DNA of 64,000 bases from Paenibacillus sp. FSL R5-0766. GTDB lineage: Bacteria > Bacillota > Bacilli > Paenibacillales > Paenibacillaceae. The notes under the pieces are model-generated. The model searched no databases, was not told where the DNA came from, and saw only the letters and a program-made list of their open reading frames with translations. Both the position numbers and the translations under genes were made by a program. Positions 15,021-24,885 of this stretch are shown piece by piece (positions within the stretch are counted from its first letter, which is position 1; every line of letters begins with the position of its first letter). The DNA lies in assembly GCF_037971845.1 (NCBI RefSeq), contig NZ_CP150227.1:744001-808000 (forward strand). The letters run 5' to 3'.

Positions 15021-15764
15021 ATGGAAGATCGCAAGTTAACCGTCCGGGCTGTGGAACGGGCGCTGGATATATTATTATGTTTTACCACACGCAGTGATCT
15101 GGGACTCACCGAAATTGCCAGCCAGATTGGCCTGCACAAAAGTACAGTGCACCGTTTGATGGCTACGCTGGAGGATCGAGGGTTCGTGATCCGCGATGCA
15201 GCAACAGAGAAGTACAGACTTGGCATCCGAATCTGGGAATTGTCGGCTCACATGTCCCGCAGTGATGATCCCGCTATTCTGCTGCTGCCTGCGATGGAGC
15301 GACTGAGAGATCGATTGGGGGAGACCGTGAGTCTGTACCTGCGTGATGGGAGTGAAAGGATACGGATTCAAGCTGTGCAAAGTGATCAGGCGATTCGCCG
15401 AGTTGCTCCCGTTGGTGTTAGACTGCCGCTGTCTGTGGGCGCTTCCAGCAAAGTTTTGATGGCGTTTGCCACGGATGAGGATCGTGAAGAACTGATGAAT
15501 GGGCCTGAATGGCCGGTGTTTATTGATCCGGCGGTGTATTTGGCGCAGATGGGAGATATCCGGGATAACGGATATGCGACGAGTTATGAGGAACGTGAGC
15601 CGGGAGCTGCCGCGGTATCTGTACCGATTATGGATCGCAGAGGCAATATTGCAGCCGCACTCTCGGTCTCAGGGCCTGTCAGCCGACTCTCACAGGAGAC
15701 ATTGCATGAATACGCACCTGTGCTAAAGGAAGCGGCTACGCAAATGGGGCTCATGTTATCCTGA
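15021..15764 (+). CDS. IclR family transcriptional regulator
   Basis: 247 residues. The N-terminal winged helix-turn-helix reads VRAVERALDILLCF ... LTEIASQIGLHKSTVHRLMATLEDRGFV. The C-terminal effector domain has the usual GETVSLYLRDG, LPLSVGASSKVLMAF and GAAAVSVPIMDRRG blocks. IclR proteins sense small organic acids or sugar derivatives; the ligand here is unknown. ATG at 15021 was chosen (GAGGAGG 13 bases upstream); ATG at 15015 is also possible. Two palindromes at the promoter suggest autoregulation. No catabolic target lies alongside, so the regulon is probably elsewhere. Confidence 0.9.
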   Translation: MEDRKLTVRAVERALDILLCFTTRSDLGLTEIASQIGLHKSTVHRLMATLEDRGFVIRDAATEKYRLGIRIWELSAHMSRSDDPAILLLPAMERLRDRLGETVSLYLRDGSERIRIQAVQSDQAIRRVAPVGVRLPLSVGASSKVLMAFATDEDREELMNGPEWPVFIDPAVYLAQMGDIRDNGYATSYEEREPGAAAVSVPIMDRRGNIAAALSVSGPVSRLSQETLHEYAPVLKEAATQMGLMLS

Positions 15765-15916
15765 TGTTGAGGTAAGGTTATTCTCCAATTGAGTTGGTGT
15801 TCTGGAATATAAAGGTTGTTTTTATGTTCCGGTTGCGCTACTCTGTTATGGACGGCCCAGCGGAGCCAGCATCATTGAATATGAACTGCGGCATGTGTAT
15901 GCCGCAACTTGTTAAC

Positions 15917-16015
15917 GTTACTAGGGGAGTCCGAATTGTCCGGACTGAGACGGAATCGCATGAGATTCCGGACCCTTTGCACCTGATCTGGATCATACCA
16001 GCGTAGGGAAGTAAT
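15917..16015 (+). ncRNA. TPP riboswitch (THI element)
   Basis: The conserved core is present in order: TAGGGG, CTGAGA, ACCCTTTGCACCTGATCTGG, ATCATACCAGCGTAGGGAAG. The closing stem is GTTACT (15917-15922) with AGTAAT (16010-16015). It binds thiamin pyrophosphate and, with the terminator 90 bp downstream, should stop transcription of thiC when thiamin is plentiful. Confidence 0.95.
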
Positions 16016-16105
16016 CGGCGATATGACCACAACCACCACATGATGTGACCCTTGTAGGGCTCCGTTAAGGAGCTTCATAAAGGTGCATTATTGGTGATGG
16101 ACATT

Positions 16106-16138
16106 AAAAGTCGGTTCCTTCGGGGACCGGCTTTTTTA
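16106..16138 (+). terminator. Riboswitch-associated terminator
   Basis: AAAAGTCGGTTCC-TTCG-GGGACCGGCTTTTTT is a UUCG-type tetraloop hairpin followed by a T tract. It is the probable expression platform of the TPP riboswitch. Confidence 0.85.
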
Positions 16139-16357
16139 TATACAGGGAACAGGCGATATAGCGCGGATTCTATGGGCCTCTTTTTCAATAACCTGCGAAA
16201 GTGGGCTTGGATGAGGAGGGAAGTCACCATAGATCCATGATCTGCGGCAGCCTTCGGTCTGTTGTGAACTGTACATAAATAATGTCTCCCCTGGTCTGGT
16301 GTAGGATCGCTCTTTCTTCTCTGCATTGCGCATGATTTGGGACAGGTACGTAAGTGA

Positions 16358-18232
<1,875 letters not shown>

Positions 18233-18349
18233 GCGCCGGTACAGCGCAAGCTGGGCAGTCTGACATCGTTTGAAGGTGAGAATACTGCTATCATGTCGAC
18301 TTTTTCATCTTATTGATCAGCTTCCTGATACTTTTTATCAGCATTATGG

Positions 18350-18378
18350 TTGATTGTCTAGCAGATGTTTAATAAAAT
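18350..18378 (+). promoter_or_regulatory. Promoter for candidate antisense RNA
   Basis: TTGATT (18350-18355), a 17-base spacer and TAAAAT (18373-18378) form a good vegetative promoter. It would start transcription near 18385, running toward the 3' end of the small toxin-like gene on the other strand. Confidence 0.6.
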
Positions 18379-18390
18379 GAATGTAAGTAA

Positions 18391-18424
18391 ACACCAATAA
18401 GAGTAGCCAGGCCAATGGCTACTC
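18391..18424 (-). terminator. Terminator of toxin-like mRNA
   Basis: Read on the minus strand, GAGTAGCCA-TTGGCC-TGGCTACTC is a 9-bp hairpin followed by TTATTGGTGTTT. It would end the toxin-like mRNA next to the antisense transcription start. Confidence 0.55.
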
Positions 18425-18473
18425 CTGCACAGCATTTGCGGTGGGTATTCCTCCGAGTGCAGCAAGTTCAGAT

Positions 18474-18519
18474 GAAGTGACCCGTCAGGCCGTCAACCTG
18501 TGGCGGGTCACTTCTTTTT
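18474..18519 (+). terminator. Terminator of antisense RNA
   Basis: GAAGTGACCCG and CGGGTCACTTC form a perfect 11-bp stem followed by TTTTT. The stop codon of the minus-strand toxin-like gene lies inside the stem. Confidence 0.8.
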
Positions 18520-18591
18520 ACGATCAATGTATGTCAGGAGCGCAATAATTAACATCGCGAACACGATTACATCGTTAAAAGAGAAGTTCAT
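18508..18591 (-). CDS. Putative holin-like type I toxin peptide, 27 residues
   Basis: Reading from ATG at 18591 gives a short N-terminal piece (MNFSFND), a hydrophobic helix of about 15 residues (VIVFAMLIIALLTYI) and a basic end (DRKKK). This is the layout of the holin-like toxin family related to TxpA and BsrG, which damages membranes when unrepressed. The ribosome site GGAGGTGATCC (18593-18603) matches 11 consecutive bases of the anti-Shine-Dalgarno end of 16S rRNA, far stronger than its neighbours. A convergent antisense transcript overlaps its 3' end. Family assignment rests on length and pattern only; it could be another small membrane peptide. Confidence 0.7.
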   Translation of the reverse strand: MNFSFNDVIVFAMLIIALLTYIDRKKK

Positions 18592-18592
18592 A

Positions 18593-18603
18593 GGATCACC
18601 TCC
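18593..18603 (-). promoter_or_regulatory. Exceptionally strong ribosome binding site of toxin-like peptide
   Basis: On the minus strand GGAGGTGATCC lies immediately before TATG, complementary over 11 bases to the 3' end of 16S rRNA. It fixes the start codon of the 27-residue peptide. Confidence 0.85.
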
Positions 18604-18685
18604 CACTGGGGGCAAGCCTATTTCCCACCACAGTAGTTTTCACATGTTTTAGCGATTGTAAAATTTCACTTCAAACCAGCCACTA

Positions 18686-19372
18686 CTATCGAGCCAGGCC
18701 CAAATTATTCTCCAAATACGTCGCAAGCAATGCCAGCGGGCTATGGATTGGAATACCGCGATCTATTGTAACCTGTGCAGCAGCGGGAGCCATAGACAGT
18801 TGGGCTGCCACTACCGTTTTATCCGGATACTGCTCAGCAATCTGATGTAAGCCTTCTCGTACCGCTTCGAGATATCCTTGCTGATCTCCACGCATAATCA
18901 ACTCAAATGTCCCAGAGATGCACACTGCTTCCGTCTGAGATGTCTTGGCAACGTGTAGTTGCCCATTCTCATCCTCTTGCTGTAATGCCTGATTCACCCG
19001 TGCCATCGTTCCTTCAATAGTTGCCGGGTTGGTGAATGCGATGATGTAATCTCCTGGTACTCGCCGCATCTCCTGCAATAACGGATCATCTATGCCGATC
19101 ACAGGCACAGGGACCTGTGTGGCTTCCTGCTCCAGTACTGTCGCAAACAGAGTACACGTGACCAGAATGGCATGGGCATGACACTCGGCGATCCATTGGA
19201 GCGTCTGGGCTACTTTCTTGTGAATGACGACCTCGTTAAAGTCAGCGTCATGTTTAAGACGATCCAGACCTGGATCGACATAATGGACCAATTCAACTTC
19301 ATAAGGAGCAAGCGTCTCTTCAATTAAGGCGATGTTGGAATAATGAGCGTGAAAACAACCAATGGTGATCAT
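18686..19372 (-). CDS. Aspartate/glutamate racemase-like protein
   Basis: 228 residues of the Asp/Glu/hydantoin racemase fold. The N-terminal MITIGCFHAHYSN and the ILVTCTLFA motif give one candidate catalytic Cys, and VVAAQLSMAPAA sits where the second conserved Cys loop lies in true racemases but has no Cys. That may mean a decarboxylase- or isomerase-like activity, or loss of racemisation. It is soluble. The start ATG follows AAAGGGG. Its neighbours are thiC and the toxin-like pair, giving no pathway hint. Confidence 0.7.
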   Translation of the reverse strand: MITIGCFHAHYSNIALIEETLAPYEVELVHYVDPGLDRLKHDADFNEVVIHKKVAQTLQWIAECHAHAILVTCTLFATVLEQEATQVPVPVIGIDDPLLQEMRRVPGDYIIAFTNPATIEGTMARVNQALQQEDENGQLHVAKTSQTEAVCISGTFELIMRGDQQGYLEAVREGLHQIAEQYPDKTVVAAQLSMAPAAAQVTIDRGIPIHSPLALLATYLENNLGLAR

Positions 19373-19554
19373 GTGCTAAGTCCCCTTTAACAGTTCGTAT
19401 ATGTCATGGATCTTTTAGATATTTAAACCATTATAGAAACATGCCTGAGAACTGTACAGTCGTTTATGGCTCCACGCCAATAACCGCCCTTCCGCCAAGC
19501 TGCGGAAAGACGGTTGATAACCTGACTCGACTAGGGTCGGTCCGGTGTCCATTT

Positions 19555-19722
19555 TTATCTAAGGGAAGGAGAAGCGTTTTTCTTCGCCATTTTTTGCTGT
19601 AAAATTTCATGAAAGGATAGACCTTGAGTGTTCTCATTCTCCTTTTTAGGAGCAGTGGTCGCCGTGTTGCGCGGATATTGGTGGTGGTACGGGATCATTT
19701 GCTGAATAGGCATGCGGATCAT
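19555..19722 (-). CDS. Small uncharacterised protein, 55 residues
   Basis: ATG at 19722 follows AAAGGAGGAACCAAG, a strong site. The product begins MIRMPIQQMIPYHHQYPRN, continues with a Thr/Lys/Glu-rich middle and ends with GLSFHEILQQKMAKKNASPSLR. The SFHEILQQKM segment looks like a short amphipathic docking helix. No family is recognised. It has its own intergenic space on both sides. A 13-of-14 cre-like box (19880-19893) lies about 160 bp upstream. An imperfect GC hairpin near 19483-19515 could be its terminator. Confidence 0.6.
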   Translation of the reverse strand: MIRMPIQQMIPYHHQYPRNTATTAPKKENENTQGLSFHEILQQKMAKKNASPSLR

Positions 19723-20188
19723 CTTGGTTCCTCCTTTAAAGCATTTTTTTAAATTATTTATTTCGACTGGTTACCATGCCAGGTGCGCATATAGGTACAT
19801 GTGACTTGTTAGACGAAATAGATGACTTTAGAATGTAATTCCAATTGGATTGTAGTGATTTTACCCGGTTTTAAGGAGATGTAAACGGTTTTAGGAAAAT
19901 TCAGGAGTAAAGAACCTGATATGAGAGGTTTGATATGGGAGGATCGAATCGGTTGTTATGTGAATAGTCCCAATTTTAAGGAAGTCAATGGTACCCGCTT
20001 ATGAGGCATATTGTCTGGTTAAATGATGCAAAGCATGCTAACTAACTTGGTACCATGGTCGGGTTGTTTAGGTGGTAATGTAGTTCCGGATATAACAAAA
20101 AGACTGCCGAGCGAACCCGGCAGCTTTCGTGATATGAAAAAGGATGCGAGGAAACTTTGATCCTGTATGAGGTGGCATTGTGTTGGTT
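19723..20188. other. Intergenic region upstream of the 55-residue gene
   Basis: This 466-bp AT-rich spacer includes TGTAAACGGTTTTA (19880-19893, 13 of 14 cre positions) and, near the end, the terminator at 20097-20129. No coding sequence was found in it. Confidence 0.5.
20097..20129. terminator. Hairpin downstream of zinc-ribbon gene
   Basis: AAAAGACTGCCG and CGGCAGCTTT form a 6-7 bp stem with A and T tracts. It lies 60 bp beyond the minus-strand stop at 20189 and is its probable terminator. Confidence 0.6.
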
Positions 20189-21010
20189 TTATCTATTTTG
20201 ATGAACAGCGATGTATATATCTACTTGTACACTTTCGGGATTCAGGCTGCGTTCATCATATAATTCAAAATCCCCGGTGAACGTACGATCGCTTTGTTTC
20301 TCCCATGCCCATACGGCTCCCCAGGCTTCGCCAACAACCTCTGCCATCGCTCCTTTTCTGGAGGTGAATACGGCGTAAGTTGCAGGAGGGAGTAGAATGT
20401 CATTCAATCCTTCAGGCAATGATTCGTTCGGACTGACCTCATGCCCTACCAGTATGGTGTATTCTCCGGTTATGCCATCGGTGTAATCCGTGTAACAACC
20501 ATAGCGAATAACTTCGGGTGCAGGGAGGTGATCTGAGGCAAAATAATTGTTCCAGAGTCCCTGAATACAGCCTTTGCCACTGATCTCAATGGCGTTGGTT
20601 GTGCGGGCGGATACGCCAGCAAGACGTTTGCCTGGGAGCGTGACATAACGAACGGGCTGGGCAGAGAACGAATGATCTGTTGTTACCTGACGAGGGTTAG
20701 CAGAACTAGTAGTAGAGTTTTCCACAAGAGATTGAGCATGTTGATCCGTTGTATTTGTGCGCCAACGTTTCAAAAAAGGAAGCTGGTTACGCAGCATCGA
20801 ACGAGCGGATTCCTCGTCCATGCCCTCGTCCTTCAGAATGGCAGTGCACATCTCGGTCATGCCTTCGAGTGACATACCGGGCTGCTCGAACTGACCTTCT
20901 TTGTAACAATAGCTACAGTACTCACGGGTTGTGCTTCCATCTGCTTCCGTTCCGAATTGGGCAGGGGTTGTGAGCGGCATGCCGCAGCTTTGACATACAG
21001 TGACGTTCAT
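20189..21010 (-). CDS. Zinc-ribbon plus GyrI-like effector-binding protein
   Basis: 273 residues. The N-terminal 60 are a treble zinc ribbon (CQSCGMPLTTPAQFG ... EYCSYCYKEG) typical of a putative zinc-ribbon family. After a short linker, the C-terminal 155 residues (VRYVTLPGKRLAGVSART, YGCYTDYTDGITGEYTILVGHEV, YAVFTSRKG) look like the GyrI/AraC effector-binding domain that binds small hydrophobic molecules. ATG at 21010 follows AGGAGGAACCAATC; the frame stays open upstream into the WYL gene, but that extension is not translated from a good site. It is probably controlled by the adjacent WYL regulator. Confidence 0.8.
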   Translation of the reverse strand: MNVTVCQSCGMPLTTPAQFGTEADGSTTREYCSYCYKEGQFEQPGMSLEGMTEMCTAILKDEGMDEESARSMLRNQLPFLKRWRTNTTDQHAQSLVENSTTSSANPRQVTTDHSFSAQPVRYVTLPGKRLAGVSARTTNAIEISGKGCIQGLWNNYFASDHLPAPEVIRYGCYTDYTDGITGEYTILVGHEVSPNESLPEGLNDILLPPATYAVFTSRKGAMAEVVGEAWGAVWAWEKQSDRTFTGDFELYDERSLNPESVQVDIYIAVHQNR

Positions 21011-21083
21011 GATTGGTTCCTCCTTGTATATGTACAGATTGAATATATCTGAAGTATACGGGGAGGAACTGGACAGCTGTCTG

Positions 21084-22034
21084 TCAGGTTTGAGTCGGGG
21101 AGATATAATTTTGTACAATTTGCTCCGCGATACGGCAGATTTCATCCCTAATATGCTGAGGTTCCAATACTTCAACATCTGCACCGAAGCCGAGAATGAA
21201 CCCATATAACCAGCCATCCTCGGGAAAAGCAACTTGGCTAATATAATACCCAGTCCCATCAGGCATGACGTTCTCGATCCCAAACCATTCTTCCGCAATA
21301 TGACGGACGCGAGCATGGAATTTCAAGGTTAACCTGGCCTGATTGTCCGGACGGCTCCATTCCTGTTGCCAGGGTCTGTCCTGTGGGTTGATGACTTTAC
21401 GCTCGAAGTGCTCATTAGCAAGCGTGACATCTTGCATACGCACAAGCTTGAACATGCGAAATTGATTCCGCTCGTGGCAAAAAGCATACAGATACCAGGA
21501 ATGTTTCTTGAGTACGATGGTATGAGGGTCGGCAGTTCGGTGAGTCTGGATACCTTCCGCACTGCAGTAGGTAAAGGTTACGGGTCGTAATTGATCCATA
21601 CCCTGTTCGATAAGTTCAAGCTTGATTTTCAGCGCTTCGGGATGCGTCCAGGTTGAATAATCCACGATGAATCGATTGGTATTGGCCTGAAAATCGTCAT
21701 TTTTGGATTCAGGTACGATACTGCTGAGTTTTTCGACCAGAAGCTCACGTGCCGCATTGGCATGGGAAGTAGATACACTGCGCAGTGCAGTGACGATGGA
21801 AGCGAGGTCCTTGTCTGTTAATACGTTTCGATCCAGACGGTAACCCTCTGCCAGACCAATCCCGCCGCTTGCCCCTTGATACGTCACCACCGGGATGCCT
21901 GCTTGACCCAATGTATCGATATCCCGATAGATGGTCCGGATCGATACTTCGAACATATCTGCCAGGTCTTTGGCTTGGACTCGCCCACGATTGATTAGTA
22001 GCACTACGATGGCTAATAAACGCTCCAGTTTCAT
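21084..22034 (-). CDS. HTH-WYL transcriptional regulator (YafY/DeoR type)
   Basis: 316 residues. The N-terminal winged helix reads LERLLAIVVLLINRGRVQAKDLADMF ... VSIRTIYRDIDTLGQAGIPVV. A middle region ends with the WYL domain (HSWYLYAFCHERNQFRMFKLVRMQDV) and a C-terminal extension typical of WYL proteins. WYL domains sense nucleic-acid or small ligands; the ligand is unknown. The start ATG follows AAAGGAATCC. It lies 73 bp upstream of the zinc-ribbon/GyrI gene on the same strand, with a GACAGCTGTC palindrome (21072-21081) between them. Such WYL-effector-binding pairs are common in Bacillales. Confidence 0.85.
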   Translation of the reverse strand: MKLERLLAIVVLLINRGRVQAKDLADMFEVSIRTIYRDIDTLGQAGIPVVTYQGASGGIGLAEGYRLDRNVLTDKDLASIVTALRSVSTSHANAARELLVEKLSSIVPESKNDDFQANTNRFIVDYSTWTHPEALKIKLELIEQGMDQLRPVTFTYCSAEGIQTHRTADPHTIVLKKHSWYLYAFCHERNQFRMFKLVRMQDVTLANEHFERKVINPQDRPWQQEWSRPDNQARLTLKFHARVRHIAEEWFGIENVMPDGTGYYISQVAFPEDGWLYGFILGFGADVEVLEPQHIRDEICRIAEQIVQNYISPTQT

Positions 22035-22118
22035 ATGTATGGATTCCTTTCATTGGTTTATCTGTTGGACTCAAATATGTTATAATGCCCAGCATCACAC
22101 ATAGGAGTGGAATAAGCA

Positions 22119-22814
22119 ATGAAGCGAATTACGATTCTGATCGCAGACGATGAAGTTGAGATCGCTGATCTGGTTGCTTTACATCTACAAAAAGAAGGAT
22201 ATCACACCATCAAGGCCTTTGACGGGAAGGCGGCGGTTCAAGCTGTTCAGACCCAAGCGATAGATTTGGCGATTCTGGACATTATGATGCCTGGCATGGA
22301 TGGGTATGAGGTGACCCGTAAAATTAGGGAACAGCATCATTTACCGATCATTTTCCTGAGTGCCAAAACGTCTGATATGGACAAAATTACGGGACTCGTG
22401 ATGGGCGCGGACGATTATATGACCAAACCGTTCAATCCGATGGAGCTTGTTGCCCGGGTCAACTCTCAGTTGCGTCGTTCGCTGCAATTCAGCCAGTCTG
22501 CGCCTGTTCAGAGGTCCATTCTGGAGAAGGGTGGGCTCATCATCACGCCAGATCAACATCGCGTTACACTCTACGGCAAACTAGTGGAACTAACACCGAA
22601 GGAGTTCGATATTTTGTATCTGCTCGCGAGCCACCCCAAGCAGGTGTTCAGTGCGGAAAGTATTTTTGAACAGGTCTGGGGAGAAGCCTATTACGAGAGC
22701 GGGAATACCGTGATGGTCCACATTCGGACCCTGCGCAAAAAGCTGGGGGAAGATGTGAACAAGAACAAGTTTATCAAAACGATCTGGGGTGTGGGGTACA
22801 CGTTTAATGACTAA
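22119..22814 (+). CDS. VanR-like response regulator (OmpR family)
   Basis: 231 residues. The receiver domain has ILIADDEVEIAD and the phospho-acceptor Asp in LAILDIMMPGMDGYEV, with Lys in MTKPFNPMEL. The C-terminal OmpR/PhoB winged helix includes LTPKEFDILYLLASHPKQVFS and the VMVHIRTLRKKLGED recognition helix. It overlaps the following kinase gene by 8 bp, so they are translationally coupled. The van-type neighbours suggest it answers cell-wall stress. The start ATG follows AGGAG. Confidence 0.9.
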   Translation: MKRITILIADDEVEIADLVALHLQKEGYHTIKAFDGKAAVQAVQTQAIDLAILDIMMPGMDGYEVTRKIREQHHLPIIFLSAKTSDMDKITGLVMGADDYMTKPFNPMELVARVNSQLRRSLQFSQSAPVQRSILEKGGLIITPDQHRVTLYGKLVELTPKEFDILYLLASHPKQVFSAESIFEQVWGEAYYESGNTVMVHIRTLRKKLGEDVNKNKFIKTIWGVGYTFND

Positions 22815-23895
22815 ACGAAGAAGTTTTCGCACAACCATGATTATGTTGTTAGGGTTAAGCATGCTTGCCTCTGGCGCAATCACCTATGGGATTTATAAGC
22901 TTATGCAAGCCTATTATTCGGGTGTCCGTGCAGAAGATCAGCTCGCTGAATATCGTCATTTTATGAAAAGTATCGGAGATATTTATTTCTTTCTGATTTT
23001 ATTTATCCCACTGGCCATTCTGTTTTTCTTTTGGTTTACCAAGCCTTACGCGACGTATTTCAAGGACATTTCTACAGGGATCAGACATTTGGCCAATGGA
23101 GACTTTCAGCACCGTGTGCAGATCTCCTCGAAGGACGAGTTAGGTACGATTGCGGAGGATGTGAACCTGGCAAGTGAGAAGTTAAGGGAAGCGGTAGAAC
23201 GAGGGGATTTTGCTGAAAATAGTAAGGACCAGCTTGTTGTCAATCTGGCGCATGACCTGCGAACACCGCTGACGTCTGTGCTTGGATATTTGGATCTGCT
23301 CATGAAGGATGATCAGCTAACAGAGGAGCAGGTGCGGCACTTTACGTCGATTGCATTCACCAAATCACAGCGTCTGGAGAAGCTGATTGATGATTTGTTC
23401 GAAATTACTCGTATGAACTATGGCATGCTGCCTATAAACAAGACACGGCTGGATCTTAGCGAACTGCTGAAGCAGATGAACGAAGAGCTCTATCCTGTAT
23501 TCGAAAAGAACCAACTAGTCGCCCGACTAAAAATAGACACTGACCTTACGGTCTCCGGTGATGGCGAGCTGCTGGCTCGTGTGTTCGAGAATCTGCTAAT
23601 TAACGCTGCACGGCATGGCAAGGATGGCATGTATGTAGATATTAATGGATATCGGGATGCAGAACAGGTCATCATTCAGGTAATTAACTATGGTGGACAT
23701 ATTCGTCCGGAGGAATTGCCGCATATCTTCGATATGTATTACACCGGAGATCGTGCCCGGACTCCTCAGGAGGGTGGGACTGGCCTCGGCCTATTTATCG
23801 CTCGCAATATTGTGGAGCAACATGACGGTACAATTTCGGCCCAGAGTGATGTGGTATGGACGCAGTTCGAAGTTCGTTTGCCCGTCTTCCAATAA
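22807..23895 (+). CDS. VanS-like sensor histidine kinase
   Basis: 362 residues. Two membrane helices (about residues 12-32 and 58-80) enclose a short extracellular loop, then HAMP, the H-box NLAHDLRTPLTSVLGYLD and the ATPase N, G1 and G2 boxes (NLLINAARHG, GTGLGLFIARNIV). ATG at 22807 overlaps the regulator stop, giving MTKRRSFRTTM. The short sensor loop is typical of VanS and envelope-stress kinases. It is part of the vanR-S-Y-Z-like cluster and is followed by the VanY-like gene after 98 bp. Confidence 0.9.
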   Translation: MTKRRSFRTTMIMLLGLSMLASGAITYGIYKLMQAYYSGVRAEDQLAEYRHFMKSIGDIYFFLILFIPLAILFFFWFTKPYATYFKDISTGIRHLANGDFQHRVQISSKDELGTIAEDVNLASEKLREAVERGDFAENSKDQLVVNLAHDLRTPLTSVLGYLDLLMKDDQLTEEQVRHFTSIAFTKSQRLEKLIDDLFEITRMNYGMLPINKTRLDLSELLKQMNEELYPVFEKNQLVARLKIDTDLTVSGDGELLARVFENLLINAARHGKDGMYVDINGYRDAEQVIIQVINYGGHIRPEELPHIFDMYYTGDRARTPQEGGTGLGLFIARNIVEQHDGTISAQSDVVWTQFEVRLPVFQ

Positions 23896-23993
23896 GGTTG
23901 ACGTCAAATTTAAGAAAAACTTTAAAATTGCCCTGCTTTTTCTTTAACTTGTGTTGTCTATCCTTGATGTATGAGGTAAAAGGAGGAGCAAGC

Positions 23994-24857
23994 ATGAAAA
24001 AGTGGGGCTTTTTGATATGTATTATTGTGATCGGATATATCGTTACGCAATCACCGGGATGGATTCAGCAGAAGGATGAGTTACCCATCGAGATTCAGAA
24101 TACGCGTGAAAATCCCGCAGGTTATACCGTATCCGTCACCGGAAACATTCAGGATCAGGTACATAAGGGCAATTTGTTACTGGTTGATAAGCAATACCCC
24201 GTTCACCCGGAAGGAGTTAAATCCGATATTGTATATGTGGCACATGAGGATGATCTGCTTCGTGGATATGGAATACTGGATCAGAAAATCATGTTATCAC
24301 GGCAGGTGGCGCAGGAGTTTCAGAGGATGGTTGAAGCAGCAGGCGAAGAGGGAGTCCGATATTTTCTCGTCAGCAGCGGGTACAGGGATTTTGAAAAGCA
24401 GGACGAGTTATATCGGGAAAAGGGTTCAGACTATGCGCTTCCTGCGGGACACAGTGAGCATAATCTTGGTTTATCGCTGGATATCGGCTCGAGCTTGGCT
24501 GCGATGAATGAAGCACCAGAGGGTGCCTGGCTGGAAAAGAATGCATGGAAATACGGATTTATTTTACGTTACCCAAAGGATAAAGTGCGCATCACCGGTA
24601 TTCAATATGAACCATGGCACTTTCGATATGTAGGGCTGCCGCACAGTGCTGTCATGTATAAGAATAATCTGGTGCTGGAAGAGTATCTCGATATGCTTAA
24701 AGAGAAAGAGAACATTACTGTGGAAGTAGAGGAAGAGCAGTATCATATCCGTTATTATCGGGCCACCCGAGACACAACCGTTTACATACCTGAGCAAGGC
24801 CAAACTGAAATATCGGGTGATAACATGGATGGCGTCATCGTCACCGTAAAGAAATAA
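23994..24857 (+). CDS. VanY-like D-Ala-D-Ala carboxypeptidase
   Basis: About 287 residues. An N-terminal signal anchor (about residues 4-20) precedes a domain in which VanY enzymes remove the terminal D-Ala of peptidoglycan stems. Zn motifs are present: GHSEHNLGLSLDIG (His and Asp) and EPWHFRYVG (His, with catalytic Glu). SSGYRDFEKQDELY is the substrate loop. After the domain is a Glu-rich tail of about 60 residues. ATG at 23994 follows AAAGGAGGAGCAAGC. It lies downstream of the VanRS-like pair and 28 bp before vanZ. Confidence 0.9.
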   Translation: MKKWGFLICIIVIGYIVTQSPGWIQQKDELPIEIQNTRENPAGYTVSVTGNIQDQVHKGNLLLVDKQYPVHPEGVKSDIVYVAHEDDLLRGYGILDQKIMLSRQVAQEFQRMVEAAGEEGVRYFLVSSGYRDFEKQDELYREKGSDYALPAGHSEHNLGLSLDIGSSLAAMNEAPEGAWLEKNAWKYGFILRYPKDKVRITGIQYEPWHFRYVGLPHSAVMYKNNLVLEEYLDMLKEKENITVEVEEEQYHIRYYRATRDTTVYIPEQGQTEISGDNMDGVIVTVKK

Positions 24858-24885
24858 CAGGGCAACACAAGGGAGGCAAAACAAC

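Larger units (their letters stand above)
18385..18519 (+). ncRNA. Candidate antisense RNA (type I antitoxin)
   Basis: A predicted transcript of about 135 nt begins after the promoter at 18350-18378 and ends at the terminator at 18474-18519. Its 5' part folds into GAGTAGCCA/TGGCTACTC and its 3' end overlaps the last four codons of the minus-strand toxin-like gene. This convergent 3' overlap matches the arrangement of TxpA/RatA and BsrG/SR4 pairs in Bacillus. Expression is inferred, not shown. Confidence 0.5.

Noticed and set aside
15794..16006. A 70-codon frame before thiC
   Set aside because: It runs through the TPP riboswitch, which explains the sequence conservation, and it lacks a ribosome site.
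21011..21316. N-terminal extension of the zinc-ribbon/GyrI gene
   Set aside because: The frame is open upstream but overlaps the WYL gene, has no domain, and a strong AGGAGG precedes ATG at 21010.
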